DNA from: Roseburia inulinivorans DSM 16841
GTDB lineage: Bacteria > Bacillota > Clostridia > Lachnospirales > Lachnospiraceae
Assembly (NCBI RefSeq): GCF_000174195.1
Contig: NZ_ACFY01000156.1
Coordinates: forward strand, 1 to 64,000
Direction: 5' to 3'
DNA length: 64,000 nt
Shown: positions 46,906 to 56,141 of the stretch, piece after piece
Numbering within the stretch: the stretch's first letter is position 1
Layout: every line of letters begins with the position of its first letter
Position numbers and translations under genes: made by a program
The notes under the pieces: generated by a model
What the model saw: the letters and a program-made list of their open reading frames with translations, nothing else
Database searches by the model: none
What the model was told of the DNA's origin: nothing

Positions 46906-47319
46906 CTAGTAAACTCTGGCTTTTTCTATATCGTCCTTTGTGAATGCACCCGGAAACAATTCCCCAAGCGTATACTCCCGATATTCTCCATTCTTTTTGG
47001 AAACAAAAATTCGAAACGTATCCGGCTCGCAGAATTCTGCCATGACCTGTCTGCACACACCGCACGGATACAGATAATCGTCTCCATCTCCATTGATCGC
47101 AATTGCTGCAAACTCACGCTCTCCCTCATAGACTGCCTTAAAAAATGCTGTACGCTCCGCACAGTTTGTCGGAGAATATCCTGCGTTTTCAATATTGCAT
47201 CCCTGATAAACCTTACCGCTTTTTGTTAGAAGTGCCGCTCCAACCCGAAAATGGGAATATGGGACATACGCATGCTCCTTTGCCTCCATAGCTGCTTTTA
47301 TTAACTCTTCCGCTTCCAT
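46906..47319 (-). CDS. cdd: Cytidine deaminase
   Basis: Converts cytidine and deoxycytidine to uridine forms. 137 residues, the usual size. Zinc ligands and catalytic Glu: GYSPTNCAERTAF (Cys, Glu) and YPCGVCRQVM (two Cys). The frame is open for 18 codons further, but AGGAG 9 bases before the ATG at 47319 and the family length favour this start (MEAEELIKAA). Confidence 0.95.
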   Translation of the reverse strand: MEAEELIKAAMEAKEHAYVPYSHFRVGAALLTKSGKVYQGCNIENAGYSPTNCAERTAFFKAVYEGEREFAAIAINGDGDDYLYPCGVCRQVMAEFCEPDTFRIFVSKKNGEYREYTLGELFPGAFTKDDIEKARVY

Positions 47320-47497
47320 CCTGTCAAACTCCTGTTTTTCCATTTTTATACTGTTTTTTCCAACAAACGACATATTATTTACATTTTTTATTGTAATCTA
47401 ATATCTCCTGAAAGTATAGGAATAATTAAGAAGTTTCATGTTTATATGTAAACTTTTTCTAAAAATTTTTAAATTTTTTAAATTTGGAACAATTTTC

Positions 47498-47527
47498 TTG
47501 TATTAATTTTAGTACATATGCTATTAT
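47498..47527 (+). promoter_or_regulatory. Probable promoter of the citrate synthase gene
   Basis: TTGTAT (47498-47503), 18-base spacer, TATTAT (47522-47527), 34 bases before the start codon. Confidence 0.45.
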
Positions 47528-47560
47528 AAGTTAACGTGATAAATTGAAGGAGGGCTTTAA

Positions 47561-48928
47561 ATGACAAAAAATAATCCATTTTGTGAGATAACACCGGAGT
47601 TAGAGCATCTGTCTGAGTTAAGTGCCAAATGTTCTGTCATTGATCCGGAATTATATAGCAAATACGACGTAAAACGCGGGCTGCGTGACATAAACGGTAA
47701 AGGTGTGCTCGTTGGACTGACCGAGATTTCTGATGTATGTTCGACAAAGATCGTGGACGGAGTATCCCAGCCGGCAGACGGCGAACTCTATTACCGCGGC
47801 TATAATGTAAAAGATATTATTGCCGGAATTGACGAGAACAGCCATTTCGGATTTGAGGAATGTACCTATCTTCTTCTGTTTGGCAGTCTTCCAACAAAAG
47901 ACGAACTAAAAGAATTCACTAACATGCTGAGCAAATACCGCACACTGCCTACCAGTTTTGTACGTGACATCATCATGAAAGCGCCAAGCAGGGATATGAT
48001 GAACACCCTTGCGCGGAGTGTGTTGACACTTTACTCCTACGATGACAGGGCGGATGATATTTCTCTTCCAAATGTATTGAGACAATGTCTTCAGTTGATC
48101 AGTTTATTCCCATTGCTTTCTGTTTACGGTTATCAGGCATATAAGCATTATCACGATGGTGCCAGCTTATTTATCCATCCTCCAAAAGAAGAATATTCTA
48201 CTGCAGAAAATATTTTACATATTCTCCGCGCTGACAGTAAATTCACACCACTGGAAGCGAAATTGTTAGATACCGCCCTGATCTTGCATATGGAGCACGG
48301 TGGTGGTAACAACTCCACATTCACCACGCATCTGGTATCTTCCTCCGGAACCGATACCTATTCCGCGATTGCAGCCTCTTTAGGTTCCTTAAAAGGACCG
48401 AAACACGGTGGTGCCAATATCAAAGTTGTAAAAATGTTTGATGATATGAAAAAACAGGTGAAAGACTGGTCAAACGAGGATGAGATTGCAGATTATCTGA
48501 CAAAATTGTTGCATAAAGAAGCATTCGACCACGCTGGTCTAATTTATGGTATGGGACATGCGGTTTACTCACTTTCCGATCCACGAGCTGTTATTTTCCG
48601 CTCTTTCGTAGAAAAACTCTCCGAAGAAAAGGGCTATGAAAAAGAATTCAAACTCTATGCAACGGTCGAGCGGCTTGCCCCTGAGATCATTGCAAAAGAA
48701 CGTAAGATCTACAAGGGTGTCAGTCCAAACGTTGACTTTTACAGCGGCTTCGCCTACAGCATGTTAGGACTCCCGGTAGAACTTTACACACCGATTTTTG
48801 CCATTGCACGAATCTCCGGCTGGAGTGCACACCGTCTTGAGGAAGTGGCACACAGTGGCAAGATCATGCGTCCTGCATACAAGAATGTTGGCGAACGAAA
48901 AGCTTATGTTCCTATGGAGGAACGTTAA
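47561..48928 (+). CDS. gltA: Citrate/2-methylcitrate synthase (Si type)
   Basis: Condenses acetyl-CoA with oxaloacetate. 455 residues. Active-site regions: LILHMEHGGGNNSTFTTH (His), LKGPKHGGANIKVV (His) and HAGLIYGMGHAVYSLSDPRA, with the following Arg-containing stretch near SGFAYSMLGLP. RBS GGAGGG. It stands alone with its own promoter and terminator. A 2-methylcitrate role is possible, but no propionate genes are nearby. It may duplicate the activity of the Re-type enzyme at 20089-21480. Confidence 0.93.
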   Translation: MTKNNPFCEITPELEHLSELSAKCSVIDPELYSKYDVKRGLRDINGKGVLVGLTEISDVCSTKIVDGVSQPADGELYYRGYNVKDIIAGIDENSHFGFEECTYLLLFGSLPTKDELKEFTNMLSKYRTLPTSFVRDIIMKAPSRDMMNTLARSVLTLYSYDDRADDISLPNVLRQCLQLISLFPLLSVYGYQAYKHYHDGASLFIHPPKEEYSTAENILHILRADSKFTPLEAKLLDTALILHMEHGGGNNSTFTTHLVSSSGTDTYSAIAASLGSLKGPKHGGANIKVVKMFDDMKKQVKDWSNEDEIADYLTKLLHKEAFDHAGLIYGMGHAVYSLSDPRAVIFRSFVEKLSEEKGYEKEFKLYATVERLAPEIIAKERKIYKGVSPNVDFYSGFAYSMLGLPVELYTPIFAIARISGWSAHRLEEVAHSGKIMRPAYKNVGERKAYVPMEER

Positions 48929-48934
48929 AATAAG

Positions 48935-49003
48935 AAAACAGTTGCCACTGGGAACACACCGGATATTACCGGTTCCGGTCTGTTTCCATGACAACTGTTT
49001 TTT
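48935..49003. terminator. Terminator between gltA and a convergent gene
   Basis: AAAACAGTTG (48935-48944) pairs with CAACTGTTTT (48992-49001), with further inner pairs including CCGG/CCGG, and is followed by T-runs on the plus strand. It also serves the minus-strand gene ending at 49016. Confidence 0.75.
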
Positions 49004-49015
49004 ATGTAACTCATA

Positions 49016-49357
49016 TTATAAATGTAAAAACTTTTCTCTCGCTTTCGCCAATGAATTCTGAAACCAGATGAAAGCTGCAAGGAAAATGATCACTTCCAGG
49101 ATACTTGCTTTTCCAATCGGCATAACGGTCTCATTTAAGACTCCAAGAACCCCAACAATCAATACCAGCGCACCAAACAACATCTCCCGCCAATACAAAA
49201 ATTCAATGAATCCCTTTGTATCTTTCACTTTTTTTAACTCTTCCTGTGCCAGTACCATGGAATTAATCTTACCACTCTTCTTCATCTGAAGTGCTGACCA
49301 TATCATATAGGCACCGAATAACGCAACCACCACGTTAAATACAAGCATTACATCCAT
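49016..49357 (-). CDS. Small membrane protein of unknown function
   Basis: 113 residues with three predicted membrane spans: 4-22, about 59-78 and 85-102. A charged cytoplasmic loop lies between the first two spans. RBS GGAAGGG. No family is recognised and its neighbours are on the opposite strand. Confidence 0.6.
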   Translation of the reverse strand: MDVMLVFNVVVALFGAYMIWSALQMKKSGKINSMVLAQEELKKVKDTKGFIEFLYWREMLFGALVLIVGVLGVLNETVMPIGKASILEVIIFLAAFIWFQNSLAKAREKFLHL

Positions 49358-49568
49358 CTTCTTTTACCCTTCCATTTCTGATTTTACATAATTTTACAAA
49401 GATGCACTCATTATAATCTCTCCATCCTTAAGATTCAAGAACAAAATCAATCCATATTTTGCGTTTTTTCGAGAAAAAACAACACGAATTTTGTATATTA
49501 CAATTGCATGCCCATTTTTTTTAGTGTAAAATAGGTTCTATAAACAAATTAGGAAAAGGGGATTTACT

Positions 49569-49947
49569 ATGAGACTAGACAATGCAAAAATTCTTATTAG
49601 TGATGATTCCATACTTGCACGAAAGCAGTTAAAAGATTTTATTTCAAAATATGGTACACCAACTTTTTTTCGAGGCATCCAACGGACAGGATGCAATTGA
49701 TATCTATAAAAAGGAAAAGCCTGATTTATCTTTTCTTGATATCGTTATGCCAGTAAAAGATGGCAATGCAGCAATCCGTGAAATTATTGATTTTGACAAA
49801 GATGCAGAAATCATTATCGTTTCTTCTGTCGGAACACAGTCACAGCTGCGTTCCGCCATTGAAGCCGGTGCAAAGGATTTTATCCAGAAACCTTTAAATC
49901 CAGAGCAGCTGCATAGCATCCTTACCTCAAGATTTGAAGGGAGATAA
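49569..49947 (+). pseudogene. CheY-like response regulator, one frameshift
   Basis: A receiver domain alone, about 126 residues. The acidic pair is in LISDDSILARK, the phospho-accepting Asp in SFLDIVMPVKDG, the Ser/Thr in IIIVSSVG and the Lys in DFIQKPLNPEQ. One extra base in the T-run 49664-49670 breaks the frame; removing it gives YGTPTFFEASNGQDAI. RBS GGGG. The next gene follows after 3 bases and looks like a CheX-type phosphatase, so the pair probably forms one signalling unit. Confidence 0.88.
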
Positions 49948-49950
49948 AAT

Positions 49951-50838
49951 ATGTACGCACAGTTTTTTGGAACATTTTTATTATCTCACAATGTAGTGAC
50001 AAAAGATCAGCTGCTCAGTGCCCTTGGCAAAAAATCCTCCCAGCATATGAAGCTTGGCACTCTCGCCATTATGAAGGGATATATGACTGCAAATGAAGTA
50101 GATAATGTCATCATTTCACAGACACATAATGATTGTCGGTTTGGCGATTTAGCTGTCCGCGAGGGATATCTGACACAGGAACAGGTCGATGAACTTGTCA
50201 AGACACAGTATCCTGATTTTCTGTTATTAGGACAGACACTTGTAGATGAAGGTTATATTACGAATACGCAGCTGGAAACACTGATCGTTGATTATGAATC
50301 CGAAAATGAATTAACGGATTTAGATTACAGCAACGAAAAACAGGATAATCTTGACCGGATTCTTGCAAATTTCTTCCATACAACTGATGTAGCTGCAGAC
50401 GAATACAATGCTTCCTATATGCGATTGCTGTTCAATGATCTGACGCGTTTTATCGGGGATGATTTCACTCCGCTGTGTTTTAACCCATGCAAAGAGTATC
50501 CTGTAAATTACTGTGTTTCGCAGACGATCCATGGCGATTTATCCGCTAAAGTTTATCTGGATATGCCTGAGACAACCTGTATCAGCTTTGCATCCAGATA
50601 CGTAAATGAGGAATTTACAGAGTTTGATGAATACGTTCAGGCTTCTCTGGAAGATTTCTTAAATCTTCATAACGGATTATATAATGTGAATATTTCAAAT
50701 ACACTCGGAAAAGAATTAACATTAGAGGCTCCTGAAGTTGTTTCTGACGAATTGATTGAATTGTCCAGTTCATCTTATTTACTTCAGGTCATGTATCCGT
50801 TTGGTGTTGTTAATTTCATTTTTGAATTGAAGAAATAA
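49951..50838 (+). CDS. Two-part signalling protein: GspE/MshE N-terminal-like repeats plus CheX-like domain
   Basis: 295 residues. The N-terminal part (about 1-115) has two or three copies of a helix pattern seen in MshEN/T2SS ATPase N-terminal domains: KLGTLAIMKGYMTANEVDN, RFGDLAVREGYLTQEQVDE and LLGQTLVDEGYITNTQLE. That domain type binds c-di-GMP in some proteins. The C-terminal part (about 145-295) resembles CheX/CheC phosphatases, with the acidic-x-x-Asn type signature in YVQASLEDFLNLHNGLYN. It is 3 bases from a CheY-like gene, so a CheY-P phosphatase role is likely. Domain boundaries and the phosphatase call are inferred from patterns. Confidence 0.65.
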   Translation: MYAQFFGTFLLSHNVVTKDQLLSALGKKSSQHMKLGTLAIMKGYMTANEVDNVIISQTHNDCRFGDLAVREGYLTQEQVDELVKTQYPDFLLLGQTLVDEGYITNTQLETLIVDYESENELTDLDYSNEKQDNLDRILANFFHTTDVAADEYNASYMRLLFNDLTRFIGDDFTPLCFNPCKEYPVNYCVSQTIHGDLSAKVYLDMPETTCISFASRYVNEEFTEFDEYVQASLEDFLNLHNGLYNVNISNTLGKELTLEAPEVVSDELIELSSSSYLLQVMYPFGVVNFIFELKK

Positions 50839-50880
50839 TAATGGAATTGTATCAATAGAAAATCAATTTTCAGGTCACAA

Positions 50881-50922
50881 AAATAAGGCTGCTGATAGTT
50901 TTATCAGACAGCCTTATTTTTT
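50881..50922 (+). terminator. Intrinsic terminator after the CheX-like gene
   Basis: AAATAAGGCTG...CAGCCTTATTT with additional CTGATA/TATCAG pairs, then TTTTTT-C. It may also serve the convergent thrC. Confidence 0.85.
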
Positions 50923-50966
50923 CTATTATCGTTTTAATAAGATACAAATGCTAAAAATCTGCACGA

Positions 50967-52460
50967 TCATTTCACGTTCAAAAATTCTTTTACAACCTTT
51001 GGCATCTCATCCACTTCACATACGGTCTTATGTCTTACCTCTGCGGTACGGATCTCTTCGATGGCATTTGGAATCTTAACATTTCCAATTTTGCTCAGTT
51101 CGTCGACAAGTTCAAAATCTGTCATTGCATCATACTTCTTATCAATCGCATCCATCACGCTTCTTGTAAACTTGAACGGACTTGCAGTAGATGCGATCAC
51201 GGTCTTGGTGTCCGTATCCTTTGTATCTTTTAAATACTTATGATATACACCTGTCGCAACTGCTGTATGAGTATCAATAATATAACCTGTCTTTTCGTAT
51301 AAGTTCCGGATCTCTTCTGCTGTTTCTTCCTCACTTGTATAATTTCCATAGAAATCTGCAAGCTGTTCTTTCATTGCAGGCGTAATCTCATACTTTCCGT
51401 TTGTATTTAATGCTTTCATGAAATCCGCATTCTTTGCAGCATCATTTCCGGCAATACGGTAAATCAGACGCTCTAAGTTACTGGAAATCAGAATATCCAT
51501 GGATGGAGAGCTTGTCAGCATAAATTCTCTGTTCTTATCATAAGTTCCGGTTGTGAAAAAGTCGTAAAGAACCTTATTCTCATTGGATGCACAGATCAAT
51601 TTTGCAATTGGGATTCCCATATTCTTCGCATAAAATGCTGCCAGAATATTACCAAAGTTACCGGTTGGAACTACGACATTGATTCTCTCATCTTTTCCAA
51701 TAACACCATTTGCATATAATTTTGCATATGCATATACATAATAGACAATCTGTGGCACCAGACGTCCAATATTGATGGAATTCGCGGAGGAGAACTGATA
51801 ACCTGCAGCTGCTAATTCCGCTGCCATTTCTTTATCACCAAAAATCTTCTTCACACCAGTCTGTGCCTGGTCAAAGTTACCATGGATACCTACAACAAAT
51901 GTATTATCGCCCTTCTGTGTCACCATCTGTTTTTCCTGAATTGGGCTGACACCGTTCTTTGGATAAAATACAATGATCTTTGTTCCCTTTACATCTGCGA
52001 ATCCGGCTAATGCTGCTTTTCCGGTATCCCCGGAAGTAGCTGTCAGGATTACAATATCATTTTTCACCTGATTCTTTCTCGCTGATGTGATCATTAAATG
52101 TGGCAGGATGGATAATGCCATATCTTTAAAAGCAATCGTTGAGCCATGGAACAACTCCAGATAATACGCTCCGTCCGCCTGAACCAATGGTGCGATCTCT
52201 TCTGTATCAAACTTGCTGTCATAAGCTGCATTGATACAATTCTTTAATTCTTCCTCCGTGAAGTCTGTCAAAAACTTCTTCATAACTTCATAAGCTGTTT
52301 CCTGATAAGTCATTCCTGCAAGTTCATCTACCGTCTTATCCAATGTCGGAAGCTGTTCCGGAACAAATAATCCTCCGTCCTCTGCAAGTCCTTTTAAAAT
52401 AGCCTGTGAAGCTGTCACTTTTTCATTTGCATTTCTGGTGCTTGTGTACATCAATTCCAT
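50967..52460 (-). CDS. thrC: Threonine synthase
   Basis: PLP enzyme that converts O-phosphohomoserine to threonine. 497 residues, the long form. The PLP Lys is in FHGSTIAFKDMALSIL; TATSGDTGKAALAGF is the phosphate-binding region. An N-terminal signature is MYTSTRNANEKVTASQAIL. The ATG at 52460 has AGAGG 9 bases upstream, so an earlier in-frame ATG at 52499 is not used here. No other threonine gene is adjacent. Confidence 0.96.
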   Translation of the reverse strand: MELMYTSTRNANEKVTASQAILKGLAEDGGLFVPEQLPTLDKTVDELAGMTYQETAYEVMKKFLTDFTEEELKNCINAAYDSKFDTEEIAPLVQADGAYYLELFHGSTIAFKDMALSILPHLMITSARKNQVKNDIVILTATSGDTGKAALAGFADVKGTKIIVFYPKNGVSPIQEKQMVTQKGDNTFVVGIHGNFDQAQTGVKKIFGDKEMAAELAAAGYQFSSANSINIGRLVPQIVYYVYAYAKLYANGVIGKDERINVVVPTGNFGNILAAFYAKNMGIPIAKLICASNENKVLYDFFTTGTYDKNREFMLTSSPSMDILISSNLERLIYRIAGNDAAKNADFMKALNTNGKYEITPAMKEQLADFYGNYTSEEETAEEIRNLYEKTGYIIDTHTAVATGVYHKYLKDTKDTDTKTVIASTASPFKFTRSVMDAIDKKYDAMTDFELVDELSKIGNVKIPNAIEEIRTAEVRHKTVCEVDEMPKVVKEFLNVK

Positions 52461-52530
52461 TTTCACAATCCTCTTATCCTTTTTCTCTCTTTCGCTCATT
52501 ATAGATAAAACGTTCTCTCATGTCAATGCA

Positions 52531-54330
52531 TTAAAGCATTAAATTGTCCGAAATCCCCTGAAAACGATCTGATTCTGCTTTCAACTGGTCACTGATCTGC
52601 TGGTTTGTCTCCATTTTCTTCTTGACCTTATCCATGTTTTCTACAAGGATATCGGTATTTTCCGCAGCATTTGCGATTCCTTTCGCACTCTCCTCAATCG
52701 CCGTGGAAATATCCTCTACTGACTGTTTCATCACAAGGACAACCTCTTTCAGACTGTTTGCACGCTCCTCGAAGTGATCCATGGTACTATTGACATAAGT
52801 TGCATCGGTCCGGTACTGCTCGCCTGTTTTTACGAAGCTGTCATAATCCGGCATGATCGTATCATCAATATAGGTAACAAGCTGGTTTGCGCTGTCAGAA
52901 AGCTTTTCCACCGCATCTGTGACCTGTGCGTTGATACTCTGGATATTATTCGCTGTCTCTCTTGTGGAATCTGCAAGTTTCCGGATTTCATCTGCCACAA
53001 CTGCAAATCCTTTTCCTGCCTCTCCCGCTCTTGCCGCCTCAATAGAAGCATTTAACGCGAGAAGGTTTGTCTGGCTGGATACGCTTAAGATTTCTTCCGT
53101 CAGTTCATTGACATGTCTGACACTGGTACTCTCCTCGATCGCTGACTTCAGCGACTCGATGATGCCGGCGATCATCCGGCTTGTATTTTCCTGATTGTTT
53201 ACTGCCTTCTGTTTTAACTCTTCGGCACGCTCCTGCATAGTGGATGCATAATCATTCATTGCCTTCGAATCATCCGCAATGCTGATCACTTCATCATTTA
53301 CATTTGAAATATTATCGGTCACGGTTGCAGCGGAAGAAGAAACCTCCTCCATCGTTGCAGAAAGTTCTTCCATAACAGCAGATACATCATAGGCATTCGT
53401 ATTGGCTGTCTCCACACTCCTTCCGACATTCTGGACGACATCCCCTATCGCATTGGAGTTTGTTGCGATTTTTCCGAGAACTTCCTGTAAGGTGTCAAGG
53501 AACACATTCATACCGGATGCAAGTTCTGCGATCTCATCATTTCCCTTTACGGTCACACGTTTTGTCAGATCTGCATGACCGGACTGCATATCTTTGACGA
53601 TCACTTTCAGTTCCTTTGACGTCTTCCTGATCGGACGAACTACTTTAAAGATCGTTATATACAACGATGCGATCAGACTCACAACAATAAGTCCGATAAC
53701 GATCAGATTTGCATAATTTCCACTGTCATATACCGTACTCTGGTTTGCAACCACCCGGTCTACATCTGCATTGTAAAATTCAATATAAGACGCAAGTTCA
53801 TCACTCAATTTATTTGCCGCTTTAAAAAGTTCAAGATTACAGTATTCCTGTGCCTGTGTCTTATTACCGTTCTCAATACTGTCCGTCACCTTCTGGTATG
53901 CATCCGTAAAGCCCTGATAATAAGCGGTGATATTCTTCACCCTGCTCTTCTCATCCTCTGTCACTGCCATCTGATCTAACTGTTCCAGCAGACTATTGAT
54001 CTCTTCCTTGGTTGCTGCGCTCTGTTCGAGCATACTGGCACGGTCATTTGTCGACTTTGTCACACACATGCTGTAAGCAAGGATCTCCATTTCCTTAAAT
54101 TTGTCCGAGATCTCATTCAACTGTGCTGTTTTTGTCATATAAACACTTGTGATCTCATTGCTCGCCTGATACATGGACTTTAAATTCCGATGTCCGATCA
54201 CAGAAGATAAAATTGCAATGATCACAAGACAGATAACAGGGATCAAAACTTTCCGGCTCATCCGGCTCTGTAACTTTACGCCTCCTGCTTTTCCACTTTT
54301 CTTTTGTTTTCTGTTTGTTCTTTCGCTCAT
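52531..54330 (-). CDS. Methyl-accepting chemotaxis protein
   Basis: About 599 residues. TM1 (about 20-40, [19 protein letters not shown]), an extracellular four-helix-bundle sensor (about 45-205), TM2 (about 207-230), a HAMP domain, and a long cytoplasmic signalling coiled coil. The hairpin tip reads [26 protein letters not shown]. The ligand is unknown. The ATG at 54330 has AGAGG 9 bases upstream; an ATG 33 bases earlier has no site. It fits with the CheY/CheX-like pair nearby and suggests a motile cell. Confidence 0.95.
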   Translation of the reverse strand: MSERTNRKQKKSGKAGGVKLQSRMSRKVLIPVICLVIIAILSSVIGHRNLKSMYQASNEITSVYMTKTAQLNEISDKFKEMEILAYSMCVTKSTNDRASMLEQSAATKEEINSLLEQLDQMAVTEDEKSRVKNITAYYQGFTDAYQKVTDSIENGNKTQAQEYCNLELFKAANKLSDELASYIEFYNADVDRVVANQSTVYDSGNYANLIVIGLIVVSLIASLYITIFKVVRPIRKTSKELKVIVKDMQSGHADLTKRVTVKGNDEIAELASGMNVFLDTLQEVLGKIATNSNAIGDVVQNVGRSVETANTNAYDVSAVMEELSATMEEVSSSAATVTDNISNVNDEVISIADDSKAMNDYASTMQERAEELKQKAVNNQENTSRMIAGIIESLKSAIEESTSVRHVNELTEEILSVSSQTNLLALNASIEAARAGEAGKGFAVVADEIRKLADSTRETANNIQSINAQVTDAVEKLSDSANQLVTYIDDTIMPDYDSFVKTGEQYRTDATYVNSTMDHFEERANSLKEVVLVMKQSVEDISTAIEESAKGIANAAENTDILVENMDKVKKKMETNQQISDQLKAESDRFQGISDNLML

Positions 54331-54610
54331 ATCTGTTTTCCTCTTTTCAAATTCCAATTGCATTTTTGATCAGAAAATCACTTTGTAATATTATACCAAA
54401 TTCTTACTTACGAAACAATATTTTACAGCATATCAAATTTATATTTTTACCATATTCTGAATCACTTTCTTACACAGCAAAACAGCAAGTGTTTTTCTGC
54501 TGAGCGAACAGTCACCATAATTTTCTTGTTCTTCCTGTTCTGTCATGTTAAAATAGCATATATCATCTCATAAGTGTAAAGTAATCATTTTATGGAAGGA
54601 AAACTATAAC

Positions 54611-55408
54611 ATGCAAACTGGAGTTTATTCTGCCCAAAAAAAGGACGGAACCGTCTATTATCGCGCGAACATTACATACCAGACAAAACACATCAGTCTC
54701 GGCAGCTTTTCATCGGAAGAAGATGCACACTCTGCCTATTTAGAAGCCTGTAACCTTTTGGAAAATGAAGCAGTCACACTTTTTAACATCCACAGTCAGA
54801 TTCGCCATCTGTCCTTTGACAAAGCAGTATGTCTTTTAAACTTCCGGGATAATCATCTGTATTTTCATAACCCTATTTATCTGCGCAAAGGCTACTTCAG
54901 TTATTTTCTTTCCGATGATATGGAACTGAAATTCGACATTGATGATCTGTTTTATTATGCCGGTCATCGCATCCAGAAACGCCAGGGACATTTATTTGTA
55001 AGCGATTATGGCATGCAGTACTCCATTTTGTCCCGCTACGGGATCAAACCCTATGCAGTTACCGGCAGAGACTATCTGTTTTTTAACGGTGATACGCATG
55101 ATTTCCGTTATTCCAACATTCTGAACATCAACCGTTATCATGGTGTTTACAGCTATGAGAAAAACGGATCCACACATTATAAGGTTTTTATCCATATTAA
55201 CGGCAATTACAAAATCGGAAGCTATGCCAGCGAAGCCAGCGCTGCCGTTGCCTATAATAAAGCTGCCGATCTTGCAAAGGCTTGCGGTGTGACAAAGCAG
55301 TTCCCGGAGAACTATGTAGACACACTGGATCCAAGCGAATATGCTGACCTCTACAACCACGTAAAAATCTCAAAAAAATATACAGATTACCTGAAAACAT
55401 TAGTTTAA
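54611..55408 (+). CDS. Protein with two AP2-like DNA-binding domains and a degenerate HNH core
   Basis: 265 residues. N-terminal AP2-like domain at about 4-52 (GVYSAQKKDGTVYYRANI, HISLGSFSSEEDAHSAYLEA). C-terminal one at about 178-226 (GVYSYEKNGSTHYKVFIH, YKIGSYASEASAAVAYNKAA). Before it, DYLFFNGDTHDFRYSNILN (about 154-172) follows the spacing of an HNH nuclease core but lacks the catalytic His residues. HNH-AP2 proteins are usually homing endonucleases. This copy has its own ribosome site (GGAAGG) and no disrupted neighbour. A regulatory DNA-binding role is inferred; the domain call is the firm part. Confidence 0.72.
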   Translation: MQTGVYSAQKKDGTVYYRANITYQTKHISLGSFSSEEDAHSAYLEACNLLENEAVTLFNIHSQIRHLSFDKAVCLLNFRDNHLYFHNPIYLRKGYFSYFLSDDMELKFDIDDLFYYAGHRIQKRQGHLFVSDYGMQYSILSRYGIKPYAVTGRDYLFFNGDTHDFRYSNILNINRYHGVYSYEKNGSTHYKVFIHINGNYKIGSYASEASAAVAYNKAADLAKACGVTKQFPENYVDTLDPSEYADLYNHVKISKKYTDYLKTLV

Positions 55409-55517
55409 CCGCAATGCCTGAAAAACTTTTCAGCCACTGCGCCACATACAAAAAGACCGCCACACAAACCTGATCGTTTATGCAACAGTCCTCCTGTTTC
55501 TAAGTTGTATTTTGAAA

Positions 55518-56006
55518 TTATTTCTGATTGATATAGTTGACCAGTCCTTCGCAGTCGATAATCTTCTGCATGAATGGCGGGAACGCCTGCCCCTGATAAG
55601 AAGTTCCTTTTGTCTTGTCGGTGATGACACCTGTATCAAAGTTCACTTCCACCTCATCACCTGCTTCAATCTCTTTTGCCGCATCCGGGCACTCGATGAT
55701 CGGCAATCCGATGTTGATCGCATTCCGGTAAAAAATTCTCGCAAATGTCTCTGCAATGACACAGCTTACGCCTGCCGCTTTAATTGAAATCGGCGCATGT
55801 TCTCTGGAAGATCCACAGCCAAAATTTTTGTTGGCTACAATAATGTCTCCCTCTTTTACATTTTTCACAAAGTCCTTGTCAATGTCTTCCATACAGTGTG
55901 TTGCAAGTTCCTTCGGGTCTGAAGAATTCAAGTATCTTGCCGGAATAATAACATCTGTGTCGACATTGTCTCCATATTTAAATACATGACCACATGCTGC
56001 TTTCAT
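55518..56006 (-). CDS. leuD: 3-isopropylmalate dehydratase small subunit
   Basis: 162 residues, the archaeal/clostridial short type. Motifs: [16 protein letters not shown] and [17 protein letters not shown]. With LeuC it isomerises 2- to 3-isopropylmalate in leucine synthesis. RBS AAGGAGG. It is separated from leuC by a tandem repeat that carries extra copies of the ribosome site. Confidence 0.94.
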   Translation of the reverse strand: MKAACGHVFKYGDNVDTDVIIPARYLNSSDPKELATHCMEDIDKDFVKNVKEGDIIVANKNFGCGSSREHAPISIKAAGVSCVIAETFARIFYRNAINIGLPIIECPDAAKEIEAGDEVEVNFDTGVITDKTKGTSYQGQAFPPFMQKIIDCEGLVNYINQK

Positions 56007-56011
56007 ATAAT

Positions 56012-56141
56012 CCTCCTTGTTTTGCGAAGCAAAATGCGAACCCTCTGGTGAGCAGAGGATTTAGCCTCCCTTGTTTTGCGAAGCAAAATCCGAGCCTCTT
56101 TAGGCGAGGAGAGGATTTAGCCTCCTTTTGTCTCCCTTGTT
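56012..56141. repeat. Tandem 53-56 bp palindromic repeats between leuC and leuD
   Basis: Unit 1 (56012-56064) and unit 2 (56065-56120) share CCTCC-TTGTTTTGCGAAGCAAAAT, a CCTCT...AGAGG hairpin and the end GGATTTAG. A partial third unit starts at 56121. On the minus strand each unit contains TTTTGCTTCGCAAAA and AACAAGGAGG, a copy of the leuD Shine-Dalgarno sequence. Confidence 0.8.

Noticed and set aside
47319..47373. Longer N-terminus for cytidine deaminase
   Set aside because: The extra 18 residues lack a ribosome site and exceed the family length.
54611..55408. Active homing endonuclease or intron-borne gene
   Set aside because: The HNH catalytic His residues are not visible and no split gene or intron boundary lies nearby.
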